From NCBI RefSeq assembly GCF_014642405.1, contig NZ_BMIN01000001.1:248001-312000 (forward strand): a DNA stretch of 64,000 nucleotides, read 5' to 3'. Made by a program: the position numbers and the translations under genes. The notes beneath the pieces were generated by a model. That model had not been told where the DNA came from and ran no database searches. It worked only from the letters and a program-made list of their open reading frames with translations. Below are positions 43,800-51,843 of the stretch, piece by piece (position 1 is the first letter of the stretch; every line of letters starts with the position of its first letter). Origin of the DNA: Pontibacillus salipaludis. Its GTDB lineage: Bacteria; Bacillota; Bacilli; Bacillales; BH030062.

Positions 43800-44366
43800 T
43801 TATGAATGATTCCAATACTCTGGGTCCTCCATCTGCATTTCACGGACAGTGTCATCAATATCAAAAGGGGTTACGTAAAAAATAGAATAGTCATGTGCTT
43901 CTTGATATTTTTTCGCTTTCTCGAGAAAATATCCCGGACTCCCACCTGTTTCTTCATCATATAGGATAAGACATCCATCTGTTTTGTCTAACAACCATTG
44001 ATCTTTTGCTCTAAACTGGTAAGGTCCTTCATAGTCTTTATTATATAAGGCTTGTACATGATCAACTTCTTCCGAAAGACGTCGATACTCTTCTTGCTGG
44101 GCTTCTGGCCACTTACTTTCCTGGTTATTAAAAGGAGGAAATATGCCAACATGCACATTGTATTGTTCCTTTAAAGCTAATAAAACTTCACACGCCCACA
44201 ATTCCACCCCCATTTGACCAGAGATAAGAACCCACTCCACTCCTTCTTCAATAAGAGGAAGCAACCTCCTACGTAGCGTTTCTTTAACAAATACAATGTT
44301 TGGATCATCGACCTTAAAAATTCCCATCTCCATTGGTTTATAACCTGTCACGGTGATAACTCTCAT
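43800..44366 (-). CDS. ypsA: YpsA family protein (DUF1273, SLOG superfamily)
   Basis: A 188-residue Rossmann-like protein. VTGYKPMEMGIF at the N-terminus, WVLISGQMGVELWACEV near 40-56 and TDGCLILYDEETGGSPGYFLEKA near 128-150 are the conserved SLOG/YpsA blocks and suggest nucleotide or ligand binding. In B. subtilis YpsA affects cell division and is encoded next to gpsB, as here. AAAGGAG precedes ATG 44366. A separate ligand is not known. Confidence 0.93.
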   Translation of the reverse strand: MRVITVTGYKPMEMGIFKVDDPNIVFVKETLRRRLLPLIEEGVEWVLISGQMGVELWACEVLLALKEQYNVHVGIFPPFNNQESKWPEAQQEEYRRLSEEVDHVQALYNKDYEGPYQFRAKDQWLLDKTDGCLILYDEETGGSPGYFLEKAKKYQEAHDYSIFYVTPFDIDDTVREMQMEDPEYWNHS

Positions 44367-44391
44367 TAAAAAACTCCTTTAATATATGTAA

Positions 44392-44415
44392 AATGAGCTG
44401 GTAAACCAGCTCATT
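44392..44415 (-). terminator. Terminator of cotD
   Basis: AATGAGCTGG (44392-44401) pairs with CCAGCTCATT (44406-44415); T-rich sequence follows on the minus strand. Confidence 0.75.
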
Positions 44416-44425
44416 CACGACTGTA

Positions 44426-44869
44426 TTAATCTCTCCAACAACCAGGACCTTTAGGCCCCATACCCATGCCAGGACCTTGCATTCCTGGTCCCATACCAGG
44501 CCCTTGCATTCCAGGACCCATAGGACCTGTTGAAGCACCCATTACTTGACCTCCAGGACCTTGTTGACCCATAGGACCTGTTGAAGCGCCCATTACCTGT
44601 CCTCCAGGACCTTGTTGACCCATTGGTGAAGTTGGACCCATGTTTACATTTTGCTCAGAAAATTCGAATACATCAGATTGAGTTTGAGGGAAGAAGTTTT
44701 TGTTTACTGTGTTTACATGGTTAACATTCGTAGTGTGTGTAGGGTAAACGTTATTTACCTCTTGTTGAAAGAAGTTGTGCTTAACACATTGCTTCGTAGG
44801 GAAAACATTTGTCTTAGCTGGACTCACCATTGAAGGTTGGCAAGGATGACACATTTTCTTGTGATGCAT
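44426..44869 (-). CDS. cotD: Inner spore coat protein CotD-like, with Gly-Pro-Met repeats
   Basis: A 147-residue coat protein. The N-terminal half is typical CotD: HHKKMCHPCQPSMVSPAKT, then a His/Asn/Val-rich region with THTTNVNHVNTVNKNFFP. The C-terminal half is collagen-like low complexity: two exact-length 17-residue units PMGQQGPGGQVMGASTG followed by shorter GPGMQGPGM units. The DNA of the two units (44520-44621) is a 51-base tandem repeat. The ATG at 44869 has AAAGGAG eight bases upstream. It is the usual neighbour of ypsA. Confidence 0.85.
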   Translation of the reverse strand: MHHKKMCHPCQPSMVSPAKTNVFPTKQCVKHNFFQQEVNNVYPTHTTNVNHVNTVNKNFFPQTQSDVFEFSEQNVNMGPTSPMGQQGPGGQVMGASTGPMGQQGPGGQVMGASTGPMGPGMQGPGMGPGMQGPGMGMGPKGPGCWRD

Positions 44870-45184
44870 AATCATTTCTCCTTTCTTTATCTTAGGTTCA
44901 CTAATAACCTATGTCAAAAAGAAGAGACATGTACTAAGACAGATACCTAATTCTTACAAAGTAAACTTACTATCCAAGCCTAATTTTCTACACGCATTCT
45001 CTATAAACGGCTGAACAGGCTCTCACAGCAGAGAGTTTTTCAAGCCCACCACACACTCAATAAAAATAGATGGCAATATCCTCAAAGCTTTGGGACTTAT
45101 ATGCTTAATGAACTTGATTAGAGCTTAAATTATGTACACAAATAAAGGGAGAGCGTTCTTATCAGAACCTCTCCCTTTTAAGTC
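44870..45184. other. Intergenic spacer between cotD and cdd
   Basis: About 315 bases hold the cotD promoter and the cdd terminator. A small plus-strand hairpin CTCTC-N6-GAGAG with five T (45020-45040) has no gene before it; I see no ORF. Confidence 0.45.
45144..45178 (-). terminator. Terminator of cdd
   Basis: AAAGGGAGAG (45144-45153) and GTTCT pair with AGAAC and CTCTCCCTTT (45164-45178), with a single bulged base, followed on the minus strand by TTTATT. Confidence 0.8.
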
Positions 45185-45583
45185 TTATTTTGTAAGATCA
45201 TCTTGATTAAACGAATATGGCAATAGTTCACGTACAGTAAGGGTTTTGACCTCACCGCTTAGGTTTGTCGTATGAACTTTTGTATCTTGTTCAAAGAATT
45301 CACTAATCACTTGACGGCAAGACCCACATGGTGGCACTGGCCGGTTTGTATCTGCAACAACTGCAATCTCTTCAAAATCTGTTTCACCTTCAGAGATTGC
45401 TTTAAAAATGGCTACCCGTTCAGCACAACAAGTTACCGGGTACGCGGCATTTTCAATGTTACAGCCTTCATAGACTTTTCCCGATTTCATTAAAATTGCT
45501 GCACCTACTGGGAACTTAGAGTATGGTACATAAGCTCTGTTTCTAACTTCTTTAGCACGATCAATTAATTGTTCTGTATTCAT
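45185..45583 (-). CDS. cdd: Cytidine deaminase
   Basis: Deaminates cytidine and deoxycytidine to uridines in pyrimidine salvage. The 132-residue tetrameric form has the catalytic glutamate and zinc ligand in CCAERVAI near 53-60, the remaining ligands in PPCGSCRQVI near 87-96, and the substrate-binding CNIENAAYP. AAAGGG lies rather far (about 13 bases) before the ATG. In B. subtilis cdd is in the era operon; here it is monocistronic. Confidence 0.95.
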   Translation of the reverse strand: MNTEQLIDRAKEVRNRAYVPYSKFPVGAAILMKSGKVYEGCNIENAAYPVTCCAERVAIFKAISEGETDFEEIAVVADTNRPVPPCGSCRQVISEFFEQDTKVHTTNLSGEVKTLTVRELLPYSFNQDDLTK

Positions 45584-45699
45584 TTAAAATGACAGCCCTT
45601 TCTGGTCAGGAAAATAGATAAATGGATAATCATTATATGAGATAAATGTCTAGGTGTAAAGCGTTTCCACCAATTATTTTCACTATAGCCGATTCATAA

Positions 45700-45728
45700 T
45701 TGACCTATAGTTCAAGGTCGCATATGTT
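45700..45728 (+). promoter_or_regulatory. Promoter and possible operator of the RND pump gene
   Basis: TTGACC (45700-45705) and TATGTT (45723-45728) have a 17-base spacer, within which GACCT-N8-AGGTC (45702-45719) forms an inverted repeat overlapping the -35 box. Confidence 0.45.
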
Positions 45729-45772
45729 AATATTGTAATATAAACTCTTATTAGAGATGAAGGAGGATACTA

Positions 45773-48700
45773 ATGAATTGGGTGCTTAAATATCGGAAAA
45801 TTGTGTGGATATTTATTCTTTTACTTATCTTTACAGGCATCTTTACATACGCCCAGCTGCCTAAAAGAGAGATTCCAGAAATTAATGTGAACGTTGCTAC
45901 GATCTCAACTGTATACCCAGGAGCAACCCCTGAAGAGGTGGAAAGTACGATTACAAACCCCTTCGAAAAAGACATGGAGGATATAACAGGTATAGATACT
46001 GTGGAATCGGTCTCTTCAACGGGGTTCTCTTCTGTTACATTAACATTAAGTGGGGACGCAGATCGTCAAACCGTTTTCTCTAAAGTACGACAAACTGTAT
46101 CTGATGTATCGAGATCTTTCCCTGATAATGTACAAGAACCAAGTGTACAAACAGATTTTAGAATGTCAGCTGTCGCATCTTATCACCTTACAGCAGACGA
46201 ATTTAGTCAACTTTATGACATTCGCGAGACAGCACAAAATTGGAAAGAATCTTTAACGGGGATTGGAGGAATTGATCAAGTTCAAATTAAAGGCTTACCA
46301 GAGCAACAGTTACTTATAGAACTTGATTCAGACTCATTAAACGAACAAGGGGTCTCTCCTTTTCAAATTACACAAAGATTAACACAAGAACTTTCACCTG
46401 GAGCAATTGGTACAACGGAAGAAGAAGGAAAGCAATACCAATTGTTGTTGGAGAAAACCGAGAACTGGGAACAACTACAATCTCTAGCAATCGGAAAGAA
46501 TCAAAACGGGGATCCACTATTCTTAAATGATGTTGGTTCAATTTCTCTTACTTTGAAAGAGACAGAAGACCTTATCACGTATAAAGGCAAACCTTCTCTT
46601 TCTTTTACAATTTTAGCTAATGAAGGCCAAAACATATCCGCTTTGCAAGATAAAATTACAGAAGAAGTAAATACGCTTTCTGAAGATTTACCTTCAGCTA
46701 TCGATGTTGATCGCTTCTATACGCAAAGCACAATCATTGAAGAAGTCTTTACGAGTCTAATTACCTCTTTTGCTATTTCTGTTGTGGCCGTGTTGATTAT
46801 TATGCTATTTGGCCTACCAATCTCAAGTGCTATTCTTGTAGCTATTGCCATACCAATATCAGTCATTATTGGCTTAATTCCACTCCCTTATGTAGGAGTT
46901 GACTTAAATCAAATATCCATTATTGGAATTATTATAGCTATTGGTATATTAGTTGACGATGCAATAGTTGTGAATGACAATATACAGCGCAGATTCCAAA
47001 TGGGAGACAGTGCTTGGCAAGGAACCATTCAGGGTGTGAAAGAAGTTCGTGTTTCAATTATAACTTCGACACTTATGATTATTTTCAGTTTCTTTCCTCT
47101 TACCTTTATATCAGGGTCTAATGGAGACTTTATACGAGCGTTACCTACTACACTTATAACAACGATTATCGCTTCAACAATTATAGCATTAACGTTAGTA
47201 CCTACTGTTCAATACGTACGTCGAAAGCGTAAAGACCAAGAAGAAGCTCCTAAAAAAGTAGGAATACTCGGTTCATTCTTCAATTGGGTTGAAGATACGT
47301 ATGCGAATCGAGTGTTGCCTAGAGTAACCAAGAGACCATTTATTTTTGGTTTCTCTGGCTTGTTAGCTTGTGTATTGCTGGCCCTTCTAGTGACAAGAAT
47401 TCCTTTTGAATTCTTCCCAGAGGCAGACCGACAAGAAGTTACGATTTCGGTCACTTATCCTCAAGAAACAACGCTTGAAAATACTCAGGACCAATTAAAC
47501 GCCATGGAAACGTTTCTTCAAGAAAAAAGTGACAAGATTGATGAAACGGCTGTATTCACAGGTTCCGGAATGCCAAACCTTTTCAGCTCAGGGTTACAAC
47601 AAAGTGGAGAGTATACGGGCCAGGTCCTAGTAAGGGTAGACAAAAGCAAAATAAGTGCATCAGAATTCATTAATGAATGGGAACGACCGTTACGAGAAGA
47701 ATATCCAGATGCAGAGATTTTCTTAGAAACCATCGTTTCAGGTCCACCACCAAGTGCACCTGTAGAAGTAAAGATTCAAGGTAAAGAAATTGATGAGCTT
47801 CTAAGCCTATCGAATGAATTAAAAGAGAAAGTTAAGTCTCTTGAATCTACAGAGCTTGTAACATTAAACATGAATGATGAGCAACCTTATATTGAATATA
47901 ATTTAGATCGGGAGAGAATGGCTGACTTAAACATTTCCGTTGATCAGGTCTCTTCTCAGATCCAAGCTGCAAGCGCAGGGATCCCCTTACCTGCATTTGA
48001 TAACGGAGTAGAAAATTATTCTATGAAAGTCTTACTTGATGACGGGGACGATGCAGGTGTTAATCTAAGTAACTTACAAATTGCTGCTCCTTCAACAAAT
48101 CAAAATGGGCCACCTCAAGTTATTACACTTGATGAGTTGATTACAGAGGAAAAAACAGAACAAATCGGGAGCATCCCTCATATAGACGGGGAACGCACCA
48201 TCACAATGAAAGCCTATGGAGAAGAAGGGTCAAATAGTTTCCAAGAAGATGCAAATCAAATCGTATCTGATTTCGAAGAAACATTACCTTCTGGATACTC
48301 ATTTACGCAAAGTGGGCAAGCAAGTGCTCAACAAGAGTTCTTTATTGAAGTATCCAAACTGTTTGTTATTATCTTGTTCTTGATTTACCTCGTTATTGCG
48401 ATTCAGTTCAACTCATTACTGATGCCTTTACTCATTACAAGTACTGTCTTCTTAGCAGTAACAGGTGCGATCATTGGACTCTTTATTTTCAATCAGCCTC
48501 TTAGCTTCTTAGCAGTCCTAGGTATTGTATCCTTATCAGGAATTGTAGTCCGAAATTCTGTCATTCTAGTCGAATTCATTGAACAGAACTACCGAGCATC
48601 TCAGTCTATTATTGATGCTGTTATTGAAGCAGGAAGAGCGCGTATACGCCCAATTATACTAACGACTTTAACCTCAATCGCAGCACTAGTACCAATTATA

Positions 48701-48844
48701 GTTAGTGGAGATGTATTATTTAGACCTCTTGCCGTATCAATTGTAGCAGGGCTTGCGTTTTCCACACTCTTAACACTACTATTGCTTCCAGCTTTCTACC
48801 TTATTTTATATCGTATACGAAACGGCAAGAAATCATTGTCTTAA
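45773..48844 (+). CDS. swrC: RND-family efflux transporter, SwrC-like
   Basis: A 1023-residue proton-driven pump of the AcrB/HAE1 type. It shows 12 membrane helices in the RND pattern: one N-terminal helix, a large extracytoplasmic loop, a helix block with GILVDDAIVVNDNIQRRF (the helix-4 proton-relay aspartates), a second loop and a final block with SGIVVRNSVILVEFIEQ. B. subtilis SwrC (YerP) exports surfactin and supports swarming; the substrate here is unknown. GAAGGAGGATACTA precedes the ATG. No membrane-fusion protein gene is adjacent, as for swrC. Confidence 0.9.
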   Translation: MNWVLKYRKIVWIFILLLIFTGIFTYAQLPKREIPEINVNVATISTVYPGATPEEVESTITNPFEKDMEDITGIDTVESVSSTGFSSVTLTLSGDADRQTVFSKVRQTVSDVSRSFPDNVQEPSVQTDFRMSAVASYHLTADEFSQLYDIRETAQNWKESLTGIGGIDQVQIKGLPEQQLLIELDSDSLNEQGVSPFQITQRLTQELSPGAIGTTEEEGKQYQLLLEKTENWEQLQSLAIGKNQNGDPLFLNDVGSISLTLKETEDLITYKGKPSLSFTILANEGQNISALQDKITEEVNTLSEDLPSAIDVDRFYTQSTIIEEVFTSLITSFAISVVAVLIIMLFGLPISSAILVAIAIPISVIIGLIPLPYVGVDLNQISIIGIIIAIGILVDDAIVVNDNIQRRFQMGDSAWQGTIQGVKEVRVSIITSTLMIIFSFFPLTFISGSNGDFIRALPTTLITTIIASTIIALTLVPTVQYVRRKRKDQEEAPKKVGILGSFFNWVEDTYANRVLPRVTKRPFIFGFSGLLACVLLALLVTRIPFEFFPEADRQEVTISVTYPQETTLENTQDQLNAMETFLQEKSDKIDETAVFTGSGMPNLFSSGLQQSGEYTGQVLVRVDKSKISASEFINEWERPLREEYPDAEIFLETIVSGPPPSAPVEVKIQGKEIDELLSLSNELKEKVKSLESTELVTLNMNDEQPYIEYNLDRERMADLNISVDQVSSQIQAASAGIPLPAFDNGVENYSMKVLLDDGDDAGVNLSNLQIAAPSTNQNGPPQVITLDELITEEKTEQIGSIPHIDGERTITMKAYGEEGSNSFQEDANQIVSDFEETLPSGYSFTQSGQASAQQEFFIEVSKLFVIILFLIYLVIAIQFNSLLMPLLITSTVFLAVTGAIIGLFIFNQPLSFLAVLGIVSLSGIVVRNSVILVEFIEQNYRASQSIIDAVIEAGRARIRPIILTTLTSIAALVPIIVSGDVLFRPLAVSIVAGLAFSTLLTLLLLPAFYLILYRIRNGKKSLS

Positions 48845-48864
48845 TAAGTACAGTAAAACCAATT

Positions 48865-48898
48865 AAAGCCGAGAGACAATTGTCTCTCGGCTTTCATT
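48865..48898. terminator. Terminator of the RND pump gene
   Basis: A 30-base palindrome (48865-48894) centred on GACAATTGTC has GGCTTT followed by CATTTT; it probably works in both directions. Confidence 0.8.
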
Positions 48899-48926
48899 TT
48901 ATCTTTATGCTGAATATATCTATTCT

Positions 48927-49247
48927 CTATGTTTCTTCAATGATAACAGCAGTTCCGTAAGCTATAATCTCGGAAGCCGCACTCGTTACACTCGAAGTTT
49001 CTAAACGAACGGCTATAATGGCATTCGCCCCTTTTTCCTTAGCATGTTCTGTCATCCGCCCAATGGCTAATTGACGAGCTTCATCCATCATCTTTGTATA
49101 ATCTCGTATCTCTCCACCTACTATGTTTTTAAGTCCAGCAAGTATATCACGACCAATATTTTTAGATTGAACTGTACTTCCTCTTACAAACCCCTTCACC
49201 TCTTTAATGGTTGAGCCTGTTACAAAATCAGTAGTCACGATAATCAT
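48927..49247 (-). CDS. YbjQ family protein (UPF0145)
   Basis: A 106-residue protein of the YbjQ/UPF0145 family, which forms a pentameric dodecin-like barrel. VTTDFVTGSTIKEVKGFVRG at the start, RGSTVQSKNIGRDILAGLKN and KGANAIIAVRLETSSV are conserved. Its function is unknown, possibly metal or small-molecule binding. The ATG at 49247 lies inside yxlE, overlapping it by 20 bases; GAGGAGG stands nine bases upstream within the yxlE codons, so it is coupled to the sigY operon. Confidence 0.85.
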   Translation of the reverse strand: MIIVTTDFVTGSTIKEVKGFVRGSTVQSKNIGRDILAGLKNIVGGEIRDYTKMMDEARQLAIGRMTEHAKEKGANAIIAVRLETSSVTSAASEIIAYGTAVIIEET

Positions 49248-49416
49248 TGCGTTCTTCCTCCTCTTTTAGACGATCTTTCACTAGCATAAACAGGACAATA
49301 CCAAGAAGCACATAAGACGAGACATAAAGGATGATTCCTGTCTTAACATCAATGAACAAACGAATAAGCCCAATCATTTGAAGTAGTAAGCTTAAAAAGA
49401 TTAGGCCAGCTCTCAT
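49228..49416 (-). CDS. yxlE: YxlE-like membrane protein of the sigY operon
   Basis: A 62-residue protein with two membrane helices (LIFLSLLLQMIGLIRLFI and IILYVSSYVLLGIVLFMLV) and an acidic-basic tail EEEERNDYRDY. Length and place in the operon match B. subtilis YxlE, which is reported to help restrain sigma-Y. Its ATG overlaps the yxlD stop (ATGA, 49413-49416), with GGAG within the yxlD codons. A longer frame to 49500 only reflects overlap with yxlD. Confidence 0.8.
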   Translation of the reverse strand: MRAGLIFLSLLLQMIGLIRLFIDVKTGIILYVSSYVLLGIVLFMLVKDRLKEEEERNDYRDY

Positions 49417-49622
49417 TTCCTTTTCTCCCATAAGAGCTTCTTCATTACAAAAAATGCAACAGTGGGCATAGGAACCTGTACTAGACCAATTAAAGCCCAA
49501 AACCAGGGAGCTTTCCCTATTTTTTTAGCTTGTACGAACAAAAAAGTACTTTGACTAACTAATAATAATGCAATGAGACACCAAACTAAGATCGGCACTT
49601 CATGAGGTTCAACTTGGGTCAT
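49413..49622 (-). CDS. yxlD: YxlD-like membrane protein of the sigY operon
   Basis: A 69-residue protein with two membrane helices (VPILVWCLIALLLVSQST and FWALIGLVQVPMPTVAFFV), of the PLDc_N-like kind. It matches YxlD in size and position; in B. subtilis YxlD with YxlE acts against sigma-Y. It begins inside yxlC, overlapping by 14 bases, with AAGGTGATG as ribosome-binding site. All genes of this operon overlap, which implies tightly linked amounts. Confidence 0.82.
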   Translation of the reverse strand: MTQVEPHEVPILVWCLIALLLVSQSTFLFVQAKKIGKAPWFWALIGLVQVPMPTVAFFVMKKLLWEKRK

Positions 49623-49932
49623 ACCGCATCACCTTCACTTTTTCCTTGTAGAAATAAACAGCAAGACTTGTAATGACTCCTAATTGGGACAAGCCGAAAA
49701 GAATTGGTGTATAAAAATAAAGGATAGCTAGTAGTGTCAAAATAATCACAGACATCCCCCATAAAAACATTAACTCTTTCCAAATATGTTGATGCCTTTG
49801 AATTTGTTCTGTTTGAACAAGATGCAATAGATGATTAAAGTCAGGTTGTTCCACATCAATGGATTCATGAAAATCCTTTAAATCGTTCGTCACTTTATCC
49901 TCAAACGTCTGTTTCTCATTATGTTCATTCAT
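49609..49932 (-). CDS. yxlC: YxlC-like protein, probable anti-sigma factor
   Basis: A 107-residue protein: an acidic cytoplasmic N-terminal half (KVTNDLKDFHESIDVEQPDF) that would contact sigma-Y, then two membrane helices (LMFLWGMSVIILTLLAILYF and ILFGLSQLGVITSLAVYFY) and a basic end. This matches B. subtilis YxlC, the second gene of the sigY operon. GTG 49935 and ATG 49932 are both possible starts. It overlaps the sigY stop by a few bases. Confidence 0.82.
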   Translation of the reverse strand: MNEHNEKQTFEDKVTNDLKDFHESIDVEQPDFNHLLHLVQTEQIQRHQHIWKELMFLWGMSVIILTLLAILYFYTPILFGLSQLGVITSLAVYFYKEKVKVMRYDPS

Positions 49933-50437
49933 CACCCTGCATCTCCTTTCTTAAGAGCTCTAATCCATAATGCACTCTGGATTTAACAGTGCCTGCCTTT
50001 AAACCAATCATCTGACCAATCTCCTTATATTCATAGCCATACAAATGTTTCAAAAGGATCGGTATGCGATATGAATCCTCAAGAGAAGAAAGAACTTCCA
50101 ATGTTTCAGACCAACCATTTTCCATATTTGACTTAAAATCAAATGATCCCTCATTTTCTTTCAGATATTGTTTCCTTCGTTTTTCTTTCCGCTTCATATC
50201 TAAAAAAATGTTCGTAGCAATTTGAATAATCCACGTTGAAAACTTGGCCCGTTTTTCATATTTGTGAATAGAATGAATGACTTTCACCATCGTTTCTTGA
50301 GTGATGTCCTTAGCCATTTCTTTATTTCCGGTAAGTTGGACAGTATATTTAAAGAGAAATTCATAATGATCTTTTAACACTTCGGCAAGGGCATGTTGAT
50401 CGCCTTTTTTTATCTTGTTTAAAACTTCCTCTTCCAT
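49925..50437 (-). CDS. sigY: ECF RNA polymerase sigma factor SigY
   Basis: A 170-residue extracytoplasmic-function sigma factor with region 2 (YTVQLTGNKEMAKDITQETMVKVIHSI) and region 4 (YEYKEIGQMIGLKAGTVKSRVHYGLELLRK). It is identified as SigY from the downstream yxlC-yxlD-yxlE genes of matching sizes. The ATG at 50437 follows GGGGAG. The promoter upstream fits the sigma-Y consensus, which predicts positive autoregulation. Confidence 0.88.
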   Translation of the reverse strand: MEEEVLNKIKKGDQHALAEVLKDHYEFLFKYTVQLTGNKEMAKDITQETMVKVIHSIHKYEKRAKFSTWIIQIATNIFLDMKRKEKRRKQYLKENEGSFDFKSNMENGWSETLEVLSSLEDSYRIPILLKHLYGYEYKEIGQMIGLKAGTVKSRVHYGLELLRKEMQGDE

Positions 50438-50469
50438 AACCACTCCCCTTTTATCATCCTTATAGATAT

Positions 50470-50495
50470 AACGAATAAGAATAACAATTCGTTCA
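50470..50495 (-). promoter_or_regulatory. Sigma-Y-type autoregulatory promoter
   Basis: On the minus strand TGAAC (50495-50491) and CGTT (50473-50470) are separated by 17 bases, close to the TGAAC...CGTC consensus of SigY. AACGAAT and ATTCGTT at the two elements form an inverted repeat. Confidence 0.65.
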
Positions 50496-50592
50496 TGAAT
50501 ATTTAAATTTTTTTCTTATTTTCCATTTAAATTCGTAAAGCATAGTTCATCATCTCCTAAGAAATAATAAATATGAAAGGAGGCGAATGTTA

Positions 50593-50733
50593 ATGGGACG
50601 AGGTAAAGGGTATAAAGTCAAACGTCAAAATCACGAAAATGAAAAGCCCCTAACTGCGAAACGGTTTGCAGAAGTGGGAGAAGAAAGACCATCAGAAATG
50701 CATACAAAAAAAGGTGGAGCCATTAAAGAATAG
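50593..50733 (+). CDS. Small basic hydrophilic protein, 46 aa
   Basis: Read directly: MGRGKGYKVKRQNHENEK, a middle LTAKRFAEVGEERPSEM and an end KKGGAIKE. It is basic, lacks hydrophobic segments and resembles small acid-soluble or other small spore proteins in composition, but I do not recognise the family. AAAGGAGG (50577-50583) is nine bases before the ATG. It lies between the divergent sigY operon and convergent yppE. Confidence 0.6.
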   Translation: MGRGKGYKVKRQNHENEKPLTAKRFAEVGEERPSEMHTKKGGAIKE

Positions 50734-50750
50734 CTTCACCTCGTTGCTAG

Positions 50751-50774
50751 AGAGCACCTATTCATCGGTGCTCT
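50751..50774. terminator. Terminator between the 46-aa gene and yppE
   Basis: AGAGCACC (50751-50758) pairs with GGTGCTCT (50767-50774), followed by a T-rich run on the plus strand. It overlaps the yppE stop. Confidence 0.65.
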
Positions 50775-51135
50775 TCTTTTGTAATCCTTCTACTAGTTGA
50801 TCCAATACATAATGAATCGAATTGTATAATTCCATGAAACGTTTTTTAGGAACGTCAATGTAATAACTGTGAAGAATAACAAGTTCTATATTTTCTTTTG
50901 TGTTTTTCAATTGTAACGGGTGAACAGATTGTCCCGGATGGTCCTTTAGGTATTGTTCAGCCTGACTAGCCCATCGATCATTTAAAGTAAAAAGCGGAGC
51001 TGTTTCTAGTTTCACACGTTCAAATAAGGCTCGGTCTTTCTTCTCTGCTGGTTTTTCTGATTGTACGAACTGGATTCTTAATCCTTCAAGTTGTTCTTTT
51101 ATTTGTAGAATATCCTCATATAATTGTGAATTCAC
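50758..51135 (-). CDS. yppE: YppE family protein (DUF1798)
   Basis: A 125-residue helical protein with LYEDILQIKEQL at the start, HPLQLKNTKENIELVILHSYYIDVPKKRFMELYNSIHY-type blocks in the C-terminal half (about 75-112) and a charged tail. This matches the DUF1798/YppE family of Bacilli, whose structure is a four-helix bundle and whose role is unknown. Its place in the recU-yppC-yppE neighbourhood agrees with B. subtilis. Confidence 0.8.
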   Translation of the reverse strand: MNSQLYEDILQIKEQLEGLRIQFVQSEKPAEKKDRALFERVKLETAPLFTLNDRWASQAEQYLKDHPGQSVHPLQLKNTKENIELVILHSYYIDVPKKRFMELYNSIHYVLDQLVEGLQKKSTDE

Positions 51136-51180
51136 AGTTGCTCACTCCCATGTCTACTTTAACATGAATATGAACAACAA

Positions 51181-51492
51181 TCACTTGAAAATTCGGTGCC
51201 AAAGTTTTTTTATCTTAGAGGATTGATTGGGTTCCACGATATGGTCTACTACATTCTTTTGTTCCTTTTGGAGCTTCTTAACTTCACTTTGTAGCCGGTA
51301 TAATTCAGATTGCAAATCTTCAATTTCGTGCCTATGAGCCAATACCATTGTCATAACAACTTCATCTGCTTTTCTTGAAACTTTCTCGTCCACCATTTCA
51401 ATTCGGTCCATGAGCTCAACCCAGTTTTGTTCAAATTCAAACTTAGATACACCTTTTTGAAGCATTTCAATCTTCTTAGCAGCTACAGCCAT
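51181..51492 (-). CDS. Coiled-coil protein, 103 aa
   Basis: A soluble basic protein starting MAVAAKKIEMLQKGVSKFE. A continuous coiled coil runs from about residue 30 to 80 (DRIEMVDEKV, HEIEDLQSELYRLQSEVKKL) with a basic C-terminal KIKKLWHRIFK. I do not recognise a family. GAGGAGG stands seven bases before ATG 51492; the frame continues upstream to 51732 over the divergent spore gene, but that part is a shadow. Confidence 0.6.
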   Translation of the reverse strand: MAVAAKKIEMLQKGVSKFEFEQNWVELMDRIEMVDEKVSRKADEVVMTMVLAHRHEIEDLQSELYRLQSEVKKLQKEQKNVVDHIVEPNQSSKIKKLWHRIFK

Positions 51493-51664
51493 TTGGCACC
51501 CTCCTCGAGAATTGTTTATATAAGATTTCTCTCTTAGGTCCGATAACCCTCCACACCCGACAAAACTAGAAGAAAAGCTACAAAGAAAGTGAATATCGCC
51601 AAAATCCCCCTTGTTTCGTATGATTTTTTTAAACTGTCGCAAACTATTGTCGAGGAGGGATATC

Positions 51665-51793
51665 ATGGGTAAAAAAGGTCGTAATACACAAGCAAAGAAG
51701 CCTTTAAAGAACGAGGAACCAAAACAACGCAACGAGAACTTTAAAGGCGATGGGAATCCTAAACTAGACGGTGAGAATCGCCCAGCTACTTAA
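51665..51793 (+). CDS. sspM: Small acid-soluble spore protein, SspM-like
   Basis: A 42-residue hydrophilic basic protein: MGKKGRNTQAKKPLKNEEPK, then a part ending NPKLDGENRPAT. The end resembles the KLGGPNRPST end that I remember for B. subtilis SspM, and sspM lies in the same ypp region there. Such minor SASPs are made in the forespore under sigma-G. GAGGAGG is six bases before the ATG, and a strong terminator follows. Confidence 0.65.
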   Translation: MGKKGRNTQAKKPLKNEEPKQRNENFKGDGNPKLDGENRPAT

Positions 51794-51807
51794 AGCTAAA
51801 TAATAAT

Positions 51808-51843
51808 AAAGAACGAGCATCTATTAGTGGATGCTCGTTCTTT
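51808..51843. terminator. Bidirectional terminator
   Basis: AAAGAACGAGCATC (51808-51821) pairs with 51830-51843 and separates the SspM-like gene from convergent yppC. Confidence 0.85.

Noticed and set aside
44520-44621. Tandem repeat considered as a CRISPR-like array
   Set aside because: The two 51-base units are adjacent without spacers and encode an in-frame protein repeat in CotD.
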